Origin: Labrys okinawensis
GTDB taxonomy: Bacteria > Pseudomonadota > Alphaproteobacteria > Rhizobiales > Labraceae
NCBI RefSeq assembly: GCF_002982075.1
Contig: NZ_PUEJ01000015.1
Coordinates: forward strand, 1 to 64,000
DNA: 64,000 nucleotides
Direction of reading: 5' to 3'
Part shown: one piece after another, positions 1-8,373 of the stretch
Numbering within the stretch: the stretch's first letter is position 1
How the letters are laid out: every line of letters begins with the position of its first letter
Notes under the pieces: model-generated
The model's database searches: none
What the model was told of the DNA's origin: nothing
The model's input: the letters and a program-made list of their open reading frames with translations, nothing else
Translations under genes and position numbers: made by a program

Positions 1-162
1 AGCACCGGACAAGGCCTCGTTGTCCTGGACGAACTCGACATCCGCCACCTGCTGGCGAAACACGCGCGCGTTGAACACTTCCGAAAAATACCCCCGAGCA
101 TCACCAAAACGCCGCGGACGAACCCGGGCAACCTCGGGAATGGATAAACGCTCGACGATCAT
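1..162 (-). CDS. rfbC: dTDP-4-dehydrorhamnose 3,5-epimerase, N-terminal part (cut by window edge)
   Basis: The reverse strand reads from an ATG at 162 to the window edge without a stop, giving 54 residues. They contain RPRRFGDARGYFSEVFN and, near the edge, FVQDNEALS, the characteristic opening of RmlC/RfbC cupin epimerases (usually about 180-190 residues). The family epimerises C3 and C5 of dTDP-4-keto-6-deoxyglucose in dTDP-L-rhamnose synthesis for surface polysaccharide. The start fits the family length; no strong ribosome-binding site is visible. The gene begins at the edge of a very AT-rich gap, so a polysaccharide cluster probably continues to the left. Identity rests on motif recognition of the N-terminus only. 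Confidence 0.8.
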   Translation of the reverse strand, partial: MIVERLSIPEVARVRPRRFGDARGYFSEVFNARVFRQQVADVEFVQDNEALSGA

Positions 163-720
163 CACACTGCACTCGTCAGAATTTATAAAGATCTATTGGA
201 ATTTTATTACATATGTCAAGTTTATATTTATTTCTAATTTGAAGAATAAGGTGTAATATAATCACCCCACCAGAAGGCATCATATTGAATGCAAATTGTA
301 GCGGGCATAAATATTTCTAAAAACATATACCAATATAAAACGTTTTACTTTTCTATAAATTAAATCAAATATATTTTTATAATAAGCTGCACGCGAATAA
401 ACAAATCGTTATGAGTTTTATTTTTATCTAAATTAATTCTTTTTTGTAGAGCCCATACATCAGAATCTCTATTTCTGCAGCGTAAAAACTTCTGAAGATA
501 CGAAAATATTTTTTAAATTCTCTGCTTATTTACATTTAAAATCACGATTTGAAATAAATCCTTAGGTTAGCTTGCAGCCATTCGGGCACACATAGAATTC
601 AACTCACCATTATTTGAGCTTTCAGTAGACGCGGGGATCCCATCAAGCAGCCACTCCACAAACTTCGCTAATTAATCAAGTATATTGAGGAAAGAAATCT
701 CTTCTTTCATTCCCCGCCTG
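163..720. other. AT-rich intergenic gap without recognisable gene
   Basis: About 560 bases, visibly dominated by A and T runs, in sharp contrast to the GC-rich DNA on both sides. The change is abrupt near 165 and again near 715. No credible gene was found: frames are short and interrupted. One reverse frame (about 565-670) stays open for some 30 codons but is preceded by a stop and has no start. The gap separates the rfbC start from core chromosome genes and may hold the promoter of the polysaccharide genes or be a remnant of transferred DNA. Confidence 0.6.
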
Positions 721-813
721 CCCTAGATGCGCCGGTCAACAGAGGCCTTGATCATGCCGAGGCGGTTCGCCACCAAGCAGCCGCCTTGGGGCGCCTCGCC
801 TGCCGCGGCAGCC

Positions 814-1752
814 TCAATCCGCCAGTGGGTGCAGGTCGCGCACCATCGATTTCACGCGCTCGTCCAGCACATGGGTATAGATCTGCGTGGTGGCGATGTC
901 GGCATGGCCGAGCATCATCTGCACGGAGCGCAGATCCGCACCGTTCTGCAGGAGGTGGCTGGCGAAGGCATGGCGCAGCACATGCGGGCTGACTCGGTCG
1001 GCGCGGATGCCGGCGCCCACCGCCAGCATCTTCAATTCCCGCGCGAAATGCTGGCGCGTGAGATGGCCGCTCTCGCCGAAGGATGGAAACAACCAGGGCG
1101 AGGCGCCGTCCCTGCCCGTCTGGGCGAGCAAGCCGAGATAGGCCTGCATGGCGCGCCGGGCGGCCTCGGTGAGCGGGACCAGCCTTTCCTTGGCGCCCTT
1201 GCCCACCACGTTCAGCATGGCAAGCCCGGGCCGGGCCGCGGTGCGCTTGAGGCTGACCAGCTCCGAGACACGCAGCCCCGAGGCATAGAGCGTCTCGAGC
1301 AGGGCACTCAACCGCGCCGCCCTCAGGCGTTCCGACAGCGGACGCGTAGCGTCCTCGATTCCTTCGGCCGCCGCTGCAAGCAGGCGATCGACCTCCGCCA
1401 CATCCAGCACCTTGGGGAGGGCACGCCCGCGCTTGGGCCCGTCGAGCACGCCGGTTGGATCGTCAGTCCGGAAACCTTCGGCATAAAGGAATTTGTGCAA
1501 TTGCCGGATCGCCGACAAATGGCGCGCCAAAGTGGTCGCCTTGAAGCCCAGATCGCTGAGCGCGGCGAGATGTGCCCTCGCCTCGTCGGCACCTGCCGTG
1601 GCGATTGCCCCGCCGCGCCCCTTCAGGAAATCGCTGTAATCGGTGAGATCGCGCCGATAGGCCTGCAGCGTGTTGTCGGCGCCGCCGCGCTCCGCGGACA
1701 CCATGTCGAGGAAGGCGTTGATGAGACGGCTGTCACTGGCGGGTTTTGACAT
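814..1752 (-). CDS. xerD: Tyrosine recombinase XerD
   Basis: 312 residues, the normal XerC/XerD length. The N-terminal SAM-like core-binding domain covers about residues 8-100 and the catalytic domain about 115-305. The full tyrosine recombinase set is visible: R161 in ASGLRVSEL, K185 in VVGKGAKERL, H257 and R260 in SPHVLRHAFASHLL, H283 in LGHADIATTQ and nucleophile Y292 in IYTH. The protein resolves chromosome dimers at dif together with XerC. Position next to shikimate genes on the opposite strand is the usual place for xerD in rhizobia, which favours XerD over XerC. The ATG at 1752 has no clear ribosome-binding site. It lies 95 bases after the FUSC gene on the same strand. Confidence 0.9.
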   Translation of the reverse strand: MSKPASDSRLINAFLDMVSAERGGADNTLQAYRRDLTDYSDFLKGRGGAIATAGADEARAHLAALSDLGFKATTLARHLSAIRQLHKFLYAEGFRTDDPTGVLDGPKRGRALPKVLDVAEVDRLLAAAAEGIEDATRPLSERLRAARLSALLETLYASGLRVSELVSLKRTAARPGLAMLNVVGKGAKERLVPLTEAARRAMQAYLGLLAQTGRDGASPWLFPSFGESGHLTRQHFARELKMLAVGAGIRADRVSPHVLRHAFASHLLQNGADLRSVQMMLGHADIATTQIYTHVLDERVKSMVRDLHPLAD

Positions 1753-1847
1753 GGAGCCAGCCTAGCGCCTCGGGGTTAACGGCAGGAAAATCACCCGCAG
1801 AGACTCGGGCCGCGGCAGGGACATTTCGGTCCGCCTCCCGCCCGGCC

Positions 1848-3917
1848 TCAGAAATAAAGCGGGTGATCCTCCAGGGCCAAGGCAATCACCCTGAGCGAGG
1901 CCGCCGCCTGCAGATGCGCGTTTGGGCTGGTTTCCTTGACGATCTCGGCCGCCAGTTCCCTGAGCGAGCCGATCATGTCGCGCAGCAATTTGGCATGCGG
2001 GATACGGATGGCGAGGAGGCGGGCGAGGCGCACCAGCATCTCCGAAACGGCCGCGGCATGGTCGGGCTCGATCTGGCCTTCGCGCAGGAAACGGCGAAGG
2101 CGCAGGATCTCCAGCCCCATGGTCACGGCGGCCAGGCTCCCGTCCAGCACATATTGGCCCTTGCTGCCGACCCGTTCCAGCGGCGCCATCAGCTGGTTGA
2201 TGCGGTCATAGGCAAGGCTTTCGAAGGCTGAGGGCTTGGGCAGGCGCTCATGCAGGCAGAGCCTGGTCAGATCGGCCCGGAATGCCTCCACCACCCGCTC
2301 GACCACGCTTTGCGGGCGCCGGGGCAGCACCACCGCGAACACGGCGAGGCTGAGCAGCCCGCCGCCGAGCACAGCGATCGCCGCATTGAGGAAGAGCCAG
2401 GGCTCGGCCACCATCGGCTGGCGCGGATTGAGAAAGAGCAGGAAATTGATGGCGAAGGCGGTTGCAATCGGCGTGAAGCGCGGATTGGCCATGCCCAGCG
2501 CCGCCGGCAGCAGCACCAGCCCGATCAGCGCCAGCAGCCAGGGAAGCCCCGGCAGATGCGGCAGCATGAGCTGGCCGACCAGGAAGGCAAACGGCACCGA
2601 ATAGGCCGTGCCCTTGAGGAAGTCCCAGGCTGACCGCAGCGGATTGGGCATGGTGGCGAACAGGCTCGACATCACCGCCACCATCACCGCGGCCCCGGCG
2701 AGATCGGCCCACCGTGTGGCGATCCAATAGGCGGTGACGATGGTGGTGGCGATCGCCGCCCGGATGGCGTTGACGGCCGCTACCTCATAGTCGCGATCGA
2801 TGGCGAGGGCCGGCAGCTTCCATTGGCCGGGCGGGTCGGGCGCGCGCAGCCGCAGGGCGGCCAGTCCCTCCAGCACCTGGCGGATGGCGGTGAGAAACTC
2901 GATCAGCAGGGTAATGCGGGCTGCCGCCGCGGCCCGGTCCTCGTGCGGCTGCAGCGGTGCGCCGCGCATCGCCTCGGCCTCGCGGCAGAATTCCTCGATC
3001 TGCCGCAGCCAGGGGCGGACATCCTGGGTGAGCCAATCGCCCTGTGCGATCCCCTCCAGCATGGTCTTGATGCGGTTGAGCAGCGGGCGCCAGCTCGAAT
3101 CGGGGGCGCTGGCATGGGCAAGCAGCGTATGCACGGCCGAGATGGCCGAGAGCATATGGCCGATCGTGTGCCGGGCCATGCGCCCATGCGTCACCAGGCT
3201 GGGTGCCTCCAGGCGGGCATAGGCGCGCATGCCCGCAAGCGCCTCGATATCGACGATCAGGCGCTGATAGCGCGCGTCGAGCTCCGCCTTCGCAGTGCCC
3301 CCGATCGCGCCCGCTCCATAGCGGGCGATGTCCCTGAGGCTTGCGCCGGCCCGTTCCACCAGCACGTCGCGGGCGAGCTGCGGCAGCAGGAAACGGCTGG
3401 CGAGGCCCGCACAGACGATGCCGAGCATGATCTCGATGCAGCGCGCTATCGCCAGCTCGTTGACGAGATGAGGATTGTCGAAAGCCGGCAGGCCGATGAT
3501 GGCGGCCGTATAGCCGGCCAATACCGCCCCATAGGCCTCGGGGTTGCGCAGCGTCGAGGCCACGAAGGTGCACAAGCCGATCCAGGCGGCCAGCAGACCC
3601 AGGAAGAACAGATGCTCGCTGCCCGTGAGCTTGACCATCGCCACCGAGGCAAGGGCGCCGATCAGCGTGCCGGCCAACCGGAACAGGCCCTTGGCGAGCA
3701 CCATGCCGGCGACGGGCTGGCTGACGATATAGACGGTCATCATCGCCCATTGCGGCTGTTCGAGCCCGAGCGCATAAGCGATCGCCAGGGCGAGGAGCCC
3801 GACGACGGTGGTGCGGAAGGCGAAGATCCAGTCGGCCCGCGGCGGCATGGCCAGGTGCGGCAGGCTGAACGAGGGACGGGCGGAAAGGAAACTCGGGCGA
3901 GGCATCACACCGGCCAT
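1848..3917 (-). CDS. FUSC-family inner-membrane protein (aromatic-acid-exporter-like)
   Basis: 689 residues with two clusters of hydrophobic segments (about residues 33-175 and 385-525), each followed by a long soluble stretch, the duplicated architecture of the FUSC/AaeB/YccS group. Segments such as WAMMTVYIVSQPVAGMVLAK match the conserved first helices of the family. AaeB-type members are components of efflux pumps for aromatic carboxylic acids; other members have no known substrate, and no membrane-fusion partner gene is present here, so the substrate is unknown. The start could be the first ATG or the one four codons later (3905). Same strand as xerD downstream and the CYTH-like gene upstream, but the gaps around it suggest its own promoter. 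Confidence 0.82.
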   Translation of the reverse strand: MAGVMPRPSFLSARPSFSLPHLAMPPRADWIFAFRTTVVGLLALAIAYALGLEQPQWAMMTVYIVSQPVAGMVLAKGLFRLAGTLIGALASVAMVKLTGSEHLFFLGLLAAWIGLCTFVASTLRNPEAYGAVLAGYTAAIIGLPAFDNPHLVNELAIARCIEIMLGIVCAGLASRFLLPQLARDVLVERAGASLRDIARYGAGAIGGTAKAELDARYQRLIVDIEALAGMRAYARLEAPSLVTHGRMARHTIGHMLSAISAVHTLLAHASAPDSSWRPLLNRIKTMLEGIAQGDWLTQDVRPWLRQIEEFCREAEAMRGAPLQPHEDRAAAAARITLLIEFLTAIRQVLEGLAALRLRAPDPPGQWKLPALAIDRDYEVAAVNAIRAAIATTIVTAYWIATRWADLAGAAVMVAVMSSLFATMPNPLRSAWDFLKGTAYSVPFAFLVGQLMLPHLPGLPWLLALIGLVLLPAALGMANPRFTPIATAFAINFLLFLNPRQPMVAEPWLFLNAAIAVLGGGLLSLAVFAVVLPRRPQSVVERVVEAFRADLTRLCLHERLPKPSAFESLAYDRINQLMAPLERVGSKGQYVLDGSLAAVTMGLEILRLRRFLREGQIEPDHAAAVSEMLVRLARLLAIRIPHAKLLRDMIGSLRELAAEIVKETSPNAHLQAAASLRVIALALEDHPLYF

Positions 3918-4024
3918 ACAGGGTTTGTCATCTGATTGGTATCGGCTCGCGGCGACAGTCCGATATCGGCGGGACGGCGCCTCCCGACCGAGGCATGCCT
4001 GTCAGGGCTTTCGAGCAACACGCT

Positions 4025-4867
4025 TTAGCGGCAGGACTCGGGAATGACAGCCAGCGCCTTTTCCGCCGAAGACCCCTTCAGTGGTCCCAGTTGCTTGGCG
4101 AGATCAAGCAGCAGCTTGTCGGCCGCCCGCAACTCACCATAGTCGAACGGCGCTTCCAGAGTGAAGGAGACATCCCCTGCCAGTGGCTTGCCGCCGTCTG
4201 CCGGATACCACAAGGTGGCCTCGAGCCGGATCTTCCGCTTGGCGCTCATAGGCAGCGGCTCGGAGGCATAGGCGGTTTGGGCGACCCGCGGTCCGGCCTG
4301 CAGCACCGAGTTTCCCTGGAACGGCACGATCTCGTGAAGATTGTGGATGGATTGGGCAAGCTCGCTCAGCGTCTTCGGCGGAGTGTCGTCGAAGGAAAAG
4401 GATTTCGAGAAGTCGCTCGAGGGCTTGCCGGTCGGCCCGATGCCATAATCGTCCTGAAAGGCCGTCTCGCCCGTCCTTGAGAGCCCGATGGGCATGGTTT
4501 TAACGGCAAGCATATCGGTATTTCGGATTTTCAAGGTGATGCGCGGTGTCTTACCGGGCTTTTCGCGCGAGCGAAGCAGCATGGACGCGCGGGTCAGGGC
4601 ACATTCCTGCGTATCGAAGAACTGCACCTGCATCTGTTTGGGCTGCCCGAATTCGAGTTTCGTCACCTGGCTGAGCCGCTCTTCGACCGCCAAGATCGCC
4701 GCGTCCGAATCCCCCGGCAAGGCGGCCGGGTCGAGGCCGACCTTGTACTCCCGCGATTCCAGCCCCTCGCTCCCGGCCTGGGCGGCCGGCGACAAGGGCA
4801 AGGCCGTGAGGATGGACATGGCGGCGAAAAGCGATGGCCTCACTTTGAATCTCCCGGCGCTCGTCAT
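4025..4867 (-). CDS. Secreted protein with degenerate CYTH-like fold
   Basis: 280 residues. A signal peptide is clear (basic start, hydrophobic residues 12-24, likely cleavage after AQA at 31). Just after it comes ESREYKV, followed by QVQFFDTQECALTRASMLL and LRSREKPGKTPRITLK. This succession resembles the CYTH triphosphate-tunnel fold (ExExK strand, then the FDT...L...LR pattern and a TLK strand), but the first glutamate of ExExK is replaced. A periplasmic CYTH-like protein lacking a complete metal-binding motif may not be an active triphosphatase. Assignment is inference from pattern; it may equally be an unrelated exported protein. It stands alone between FUSC and the tiny membrane protein gene. 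Confidence 0.5.
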   Translation of the reverse strand: MTSAGRFKVRPSLFAAMSILTALPLSPAAQAGSEGLESREYKVGLDPAALPGDSDAAILAVEERLSQVTKLEFGQPKQMQVQFFDTQECALTRASMLLRSREKPGKTPRITLKIRNTDMLAVKTMPIGLSRTGETAFQDDYGIGPTGKPSSDFSKSFSFDDTPPKTLSELAQSIHNLHEIVPFQGNSVLQAGPRVAQTAYASEPLPMSAKRKIRLEATLWYPADGGKPLAGDVSFTLEAPFDYGELRAADKLLLDLAKQLGPLKGSSAEKALAVIPESCR

Positions 4868-4915
4868 TCTAAAACCTGTTTCGCTGAATCCTCGCGGTTG
4901 CGGGCGGCTCCTGCT

Positions 4916-5080
4916 TCAGGGCTTCGGCGGCTCCTCGGCCGGTTCGAGATTCTTGAGAGGAATGTCCTGGCTCATCGGCCGTGTCGCCGGCTTTACGAAC
5001 GTGCCCAGCGCATAGACCAGGCCGAAACCGGCCAATCCCAGCAGCAGGAGAATGAGAAGGAAGCGGAAGAGGCTGGGCAT
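4916..5080 (-). CDS. Small single-pass membrane protein (54 residues)
   Basis: A short reverse-strand frame from ATG 5080 to TGA 4916. It starts MPSLFRFLLILLLLGLAGFG, a single hydrophobic helix (about residues 4-24), and ends with a short hydrophilic tail with MSQDIPLKNLEPAEEPP. An AGGA sequence lies about nine bases before the ATG. Small proteins of this shape, ending in a V/MxxxIPLxxL-type tail, are common beside aroK in rhizobial genomes, usually left as hypothetical (from memory). Codon usage is GC-rich like the neighbours, and it starts back-to-back with aroK (145 bases between starts), so the two may share a divergent promoter. No function is known. Confidence 0.65.
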   Translation of the reverse strand: MPSLFRFLLILLLLGLAGFGLVYALGTFVKPATRPMSQDIPLKNLEPAEEPPKP

Positions 5081-5224
5081 GAGGATCCTGAACGCAACAG
5101 TGCCAGGATAATGCGTGATTCAGGGCAGCACCATGGCGTTGTGCCCTCCGCTTGCCCCTCAGGCTCTTGCATCGAGGCCCCTCTCCGGTTCATTAGAACG
5201 ATGGACTTGTTGATGCGGGACGAT

Positions 5225-5830
5225 ATGAGCGGCTTTGCGACACCCCCTGTCCCGGCCGAGCGCGAGAAGAAAATGGCGGAAGCCCTCGCGGGGCGGTCGG
5301 TCGTGCTGGTGGGCATGATGGGGGCGGGCAAGAGCGCCGTCGGCCGGCGCTTGGCCGGTCGGCTCGGCCTCGAATTCCGCGATGCCGATACCGAGATCGA
5401 GGAAGCCGCCCAGAAGACCATTTCCGAGATCTTCGCCTCGGATGGCGAGGCCTTCTTCCGCGACAAAGAACGCCGTGTCATTGCAAGGCTGCTCGCCTGC
5501 GACAAGCCGATCGTGCTGGCGACCGGCGGCGGCGCTTATATGAATGAGGAGACCCGCGCCCTCATCGCCCGCTGCAGCGTCTCGATCTGGCTGAAGGCGG
5601 AACTCGACGTGCTGATGCGGCGCGTTCGCCGCAAGCCGACCCGCCCGCTCCTGCAGACCGCCGATCCGGAAGGCACGCTGCGCAAGCTGATCGAAGCCCG
5701 CTATCCCATCTATGCCGGAGCCGACGTCACCGTGCTGTCGCGTGACGTCGCCCAGGAGACGGTGCTGGAGGACGTCGTCACCGCCCTCGAACATTATTTA
5801 TCGACAGAAAGATCGGACAAACCGGCATGA
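5225..5830 (+). CDS. aroK: Shikimate kinase
   Basis: 201 residues from ATG 5225. It carries the Walker A loop GMMGAGKS at residues 30-37, the shikimate-binding aspartate in FRDADTEIEE (D53), R79 in FFRDKERRV and the glycine triplet in LATGGGAYM (101-103), then the lid with RPLL. It phosphorylates shikimate at the 3-hydroxyl with ATP in the cytosol, the fifth step to chorismate. The frame is open further upstream, with ATGs at 5201 and 5213; 5225 was preferred because a GGGA lies just before it and the upstream residues are not conserved in the family. The stop overlaps the aroB start by ATGA, so the two are translationally coupled. Confidence 0.95.
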   Translation: MSGFATPPVPAEREKKMAEALAGRSVVLVGMMGAGKSAVGRRLAGRLGLEFRDADTEIEEAAQKTISEIFASDGEAFFRDKERRVIARLLACDKPIVLATGGGAYMNEETRALIARCSVSIWLKAELDVLMRRVRRKPTRPLLQTADPEGTLRKLIEARYPIYAGADVTVLSRDVAQETVLEDVVTALEHYLSTERSDKPA

Positions 5831-6960
5831 GCCAGCCCATCGTCGTTCCCGTCGCGCTGGGCGCGCGCTCCTATGAGATCGCCATCGGTCCGGGCCTTCT
5901 CGGCGAGGCCGGTCGACGCATCGCCGCCCTCGCGCCCAAGGCGCGCCTGGCCATCGTCACCGATGCCAATGTCGCGGCCCTGCATCTGGCGACATTGACG
6001 GGGAGCCTCGATGCCGCCGGGATCGAGCATCAGACCATCACCGTCGCCCCCGGCGAGGCCTCCAAGAGCTTCGCCACCTTCGCCGAGGTCTGCGAGAGCC
6101 TGATCGCCACGCGCGTCGAGCGCGGCGATCTCGTCGTCGCCTTCGGCGGCGGCGTGATCGGGGATCTTGCCGGCTTTGCAGCGGCAGCGGTCCGGCGCGG
6201 CATGCGCTTCGTCCAGATTCCCACCAGCCTGCTGGCGCAGGTCGATTCCTCGGTGGGCGGCAAGACGGGCATCAATTCCCGCCACGGCAAGAACCTGGTG
6301 GGCGCCTTCCACCAGCCCAGCCTGGTGCTGGCCGATACGCAGGTGCTCGATACCCTCTCCCGGCGCGAATTCCGCGCCGGCTATGCCGAGGTCGCCAAAT
6401 ACGGGCTGATCAACGACGCTCCCTTCTTCCACTGGCTCGAGACGCATTGGCAGGACGTGATGGCGGGAGGGCCGGCGCGGGTCGAGGCCATCGCCACCTC
6501 CTGCCGCGCCAAGGCCGGCATCGTCGCCCGCGACGAGACCGAGACCGGCGAGCGGGCGCTCCTCAATCTCGGCCACACCTTCGGCCATGCGCTGGAAGCG
6601 GTCACCGGCTACAACTCGGCCCGTCTCGTGCATGGCGAGGGCGTCTCGATCGGCATGGTGCTGGCCCATGAATTCTCGGCGCGGCTCGCCCTGTGCTCCC
6701 AGGAAACGCCCTCGCGCGTCGCCGCCCATCTCGCCGCGGCCGGCCTGCCCACCCGCATCGACCAGGTGCCGGGCGGAGCCGGCACCGCGGACGAGTTGCT
6801 GAACGCCATCCTGCAGGACAAGAAGGTCAAGCGCGGCAAGCTCACCTTCATTCTCACCCGCGGCATCGGCGAGAGTTTCATCGCCAACGATGTCGATCCC
6901 CATGCCGTGACGGGCTTCCTGGAAGAGAAGCTCGCCGACGCCGGCAAGCTGGGAGCGTAA
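5827..6960 (+). CDS. aroB: 3-dehydroquinate synthase
   Basis: 377 residues, normal for the family. Visible are the NAD-binding FGGGVIGDLAGF, the conserved IPTSLLAQVDSSVGGKTGIN with phosphate-binding lysine, the EVAKYGLI segment and the two zinc-ligand histidine regions LLNLGHTFGHALE and LVHGEGVSIGM. The enzyme cyclises DAHP to 3-dehydroquinate, the second step of the shikimate pathway. Its ATG overlaps the aroK stop codon, and the aroK-aroB pair is followed 129 bases later by a CorC-type gene after a long perfect inverted repeat that could end the transcript. Confidence 0.96.
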   Translation: MSQPIVVPVALGARSYEIAIGPGLLGEAGRRIAALAPKARLAIVTDANVAALHLATLTGSLDAAGIEHQTITVAPGEASKSFATFAEVCESLIATRVERGDLVVAFGGGVIGDLAGFAAAAVRRGMRFVQIPTSLLAQVDSSVGGKTGINSRHGKNLVGAFHQPSLVLADTQVLDTLSRREFRAGYAEVAKYGLINDAPFFHWLETHWQDVMAGGPARVEAIATSCRAKAGIVARDETETGERALLNLGHTFGHALEAVTGYNSARLVHGEGVSIGMVLAHEFSARLALCSQETPSRVAAHLAAAGLPTRIDQVPGGAGTADELLNAILQDKKVKRGKLTFILTRGIGESFIANDVDPHAVTGFLEEKLADAGKLGA

Positions 6961-6972
6961 TGATGTCTAAAC

Positions 6973-7052
6973 CGTCATTGCGAGCGCAGCCAAGCAATCC
7001 AGATTTGGCCCACCATGAAGATCTGGATTGCTTGGCTGCGCTCGCAATGACG
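6973..7052. repeat. Perfect 32-bp inverted repeat (GTCATTGCGAG family)
   Basis: Positions 6973-7004 are exactly the reverse complement of 7021-7052, with a 16-base spacer. The outer ends read CGTCATTGCGAGCGCAGC and its complement. A related copy lies at 37508-37610. It fills the aroB-CorC gap and would form a very stable stem in RNA, so it may attenuate or terminate transcription although no T-run follows. Confidence 0.9.
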
Positions 7053-7089
7053 ATCCCTCTCCTTCCTTGGGCCTGATCGGAAGGAACCC

Positions 7090-8373
7090 ATGCATCCCGA
7101 GGCCTGGTACTCGCTCTTCATCGTCTTCCTGCTTCTGCTGGCGGGCTTCTTCTTCGCGGGCTCCGAGACCGCCCTCACCGCCGCCTCGCGCGCAAGGCTG
7201 CTGTCGCTGGAGAAGAACGGCAGCCAGCGCGCCAAGGTCGTCAACAAGCTGCTCGACATCCGCGAGGCGATGATCGGCTCGCTGCTGGTCGGCACCAGCA
7301 TCGTCAACACGGCCGCCGCGGCGCTGACCACCGGCATCCTGCTCGACATCTTCGGCGATGTCGGCATCTTCTACGCCACCATCGTCATCTCGGTGCTGAC
7401 CATCATCTTCGTCGAGATCCTGCCCAAGACCATCGCCATCAACTATCCCGAGCGCTTCTCCCTGGCCGTCGGCTGGCCGGTGCGGCTGGTGGTGCTGATC
7501 TTCTCGCCGGTGACGGGCCTGCTCGGCTGGCTGGTGCGCGCGATCCTGCGCCTCGTCGGCCTGGAGGTCGGCAAGCATCCCTCCTTGCTCTCGGCCACCG
7601 ACGAATTGCGCGGCACTGTCGACCTCCTGCACAAGGAAGGCTCGGTGGAGAAGACCGAGCGCGACATGTTCGGCGGCCTGCTCGACCTGCAGGAACTCAC
7701 CGTCGACGACGTCATGGTCCACCGCACCAAGATGTTCTCCGTCGATCTCGACGAGGGGCCCGCCCAGATCGTGCAGAGCGTGCTGGCCGCCCCCTATACC
7801 CGTATCCCTGTGTGGAAGGAGAGCCCCGAGAACATCATCGGTGTGCTGCACGCCAAGGACCTCTTGCGCGCCCTCGATGCCGCCGGCAACGATCCCCTCA
7901 AGCTCGACATCGAGGAGATCGCCCTGCCGGCCTGGTTCGTACCCGATACCACCTCGCTGGTCGACCAATTGCGCTCCTTCCGCCGCAGGAAGCAGCATTT
8001 CGCCTTCGTGGTCGACGAATACGGCTCGGTGCTCGGCATCGTCACGCTGGAGGACATCATCGAGGAGATCGTCGGCGACATCTCCGACGAGCATGATCTG
8101 GTGGTGACGGGCGTGCGCCCGCAGGCCGACGGCGCCGTCAATGTCGACGGCTCGGTGCCGATCCGCGACCTCAACCGCGCCATGGACTGGACGCTGCCGG
8201 ACGAGGAGGCCACCACCATCGCTGGCCTCGTCATCCACGAGGCCCGCACCATCCCGGAGGCCGGCCAGACCTTCACCTTCCATGGCTACCGCTTCCAGGT
8301 GCTGAGGAAGCAGAAGAACCGCATCGCCTCGCTGAGGATCACCCCGATCGTGGCGGAGACGCCGGAGGGGTGA
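7090..8373 (+). CDS. CNNM/HlyC-CorC family membrane protein with CBS pair
   Basis: 427 residues. Residues 1-190 form a DUF21/CNNM transmembrane domain, with GFFFAGSETALTAASRARL and VEILPKTIAINYPERF as family signatures. Two CBS motifs follow (about 205-335, including VHRTKMFSVD and FVVDEYGSVLGIVTLEDIIE) and a CorC_HlyC domain ends the protein (about 345-425). Members are linked to magnesium/cobalt transport or efflux; the older label hemolysin is historical. GGAAGGA stands just before the ATG. The gene follows aroKB in the order typical of rhizobia, but the large inverted repeat in the gap makes cotranscription uncertain. Confidence 0.9.
   Translation: MHPEAWYSLFIVFLLLLAGFFFAGSETALTAASRARLLSLEKNGSQRAKVVNKLLDIREAMIGSLLVGTSIVNTAAAALTTGILLDIFGDVGIFYATIVISVLTIIFVEILPKTIAINYPERFSLAVGWPVRLVVLIFSPVTGLLGWLVRAILRLVGLEVGKHPSLLSATDELRGTVDLLHKEGSVEKTERDMFGGLLDLQELTVDDVMVHRTKMFSVDLDEGPAQIVQSVLAAPYTRIPVWKESPENIIGVLHAKDLLRALDAAGNDPLKLDIEEIALPAWFVPDTTSLVDQLRSFRRRKQHFAFVVDEYGSVLGIVTLEDIIEEIVGDISDEHDLVVTGVRPQADGAVNVDGSVPIRDLNRAMDWTLPDEEATTIAGLVIHEARTIPEAGQTFTFHGYRFQVLRKQKNRIASLRITPIVAETPEG

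Noticed and set aside
565..675. Reverse frame of about 30 codons (AKFVEWLLDGIPAS) in the AT-rich gap, possibly a gene remnant
   Set aside because: It is preceded directly by a stop, has no start, and no family could be recognised; too short to call a pseudogene.
727..1749. Long plus-strand open frame opposite xerD
   Set aside because: It is antisense to a complete tyrosine recombinase with all catalytic residues; long antisense frames are expected in GC-rich DNA.
2823..3935. 370-codon plus-strand frame opposite the FUSC gene
   Set aside because: Histidine/arginine/glutamine-rich antisense translation without any domain; the FUSC protein on the other strand is clearly real.
6973..7052. Considered as CRISPR repeat or insertion-sequence ends
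   Set aside because: There is only one inverted pair with a 16-base spacer and no transposase or repeated spacer pattern.
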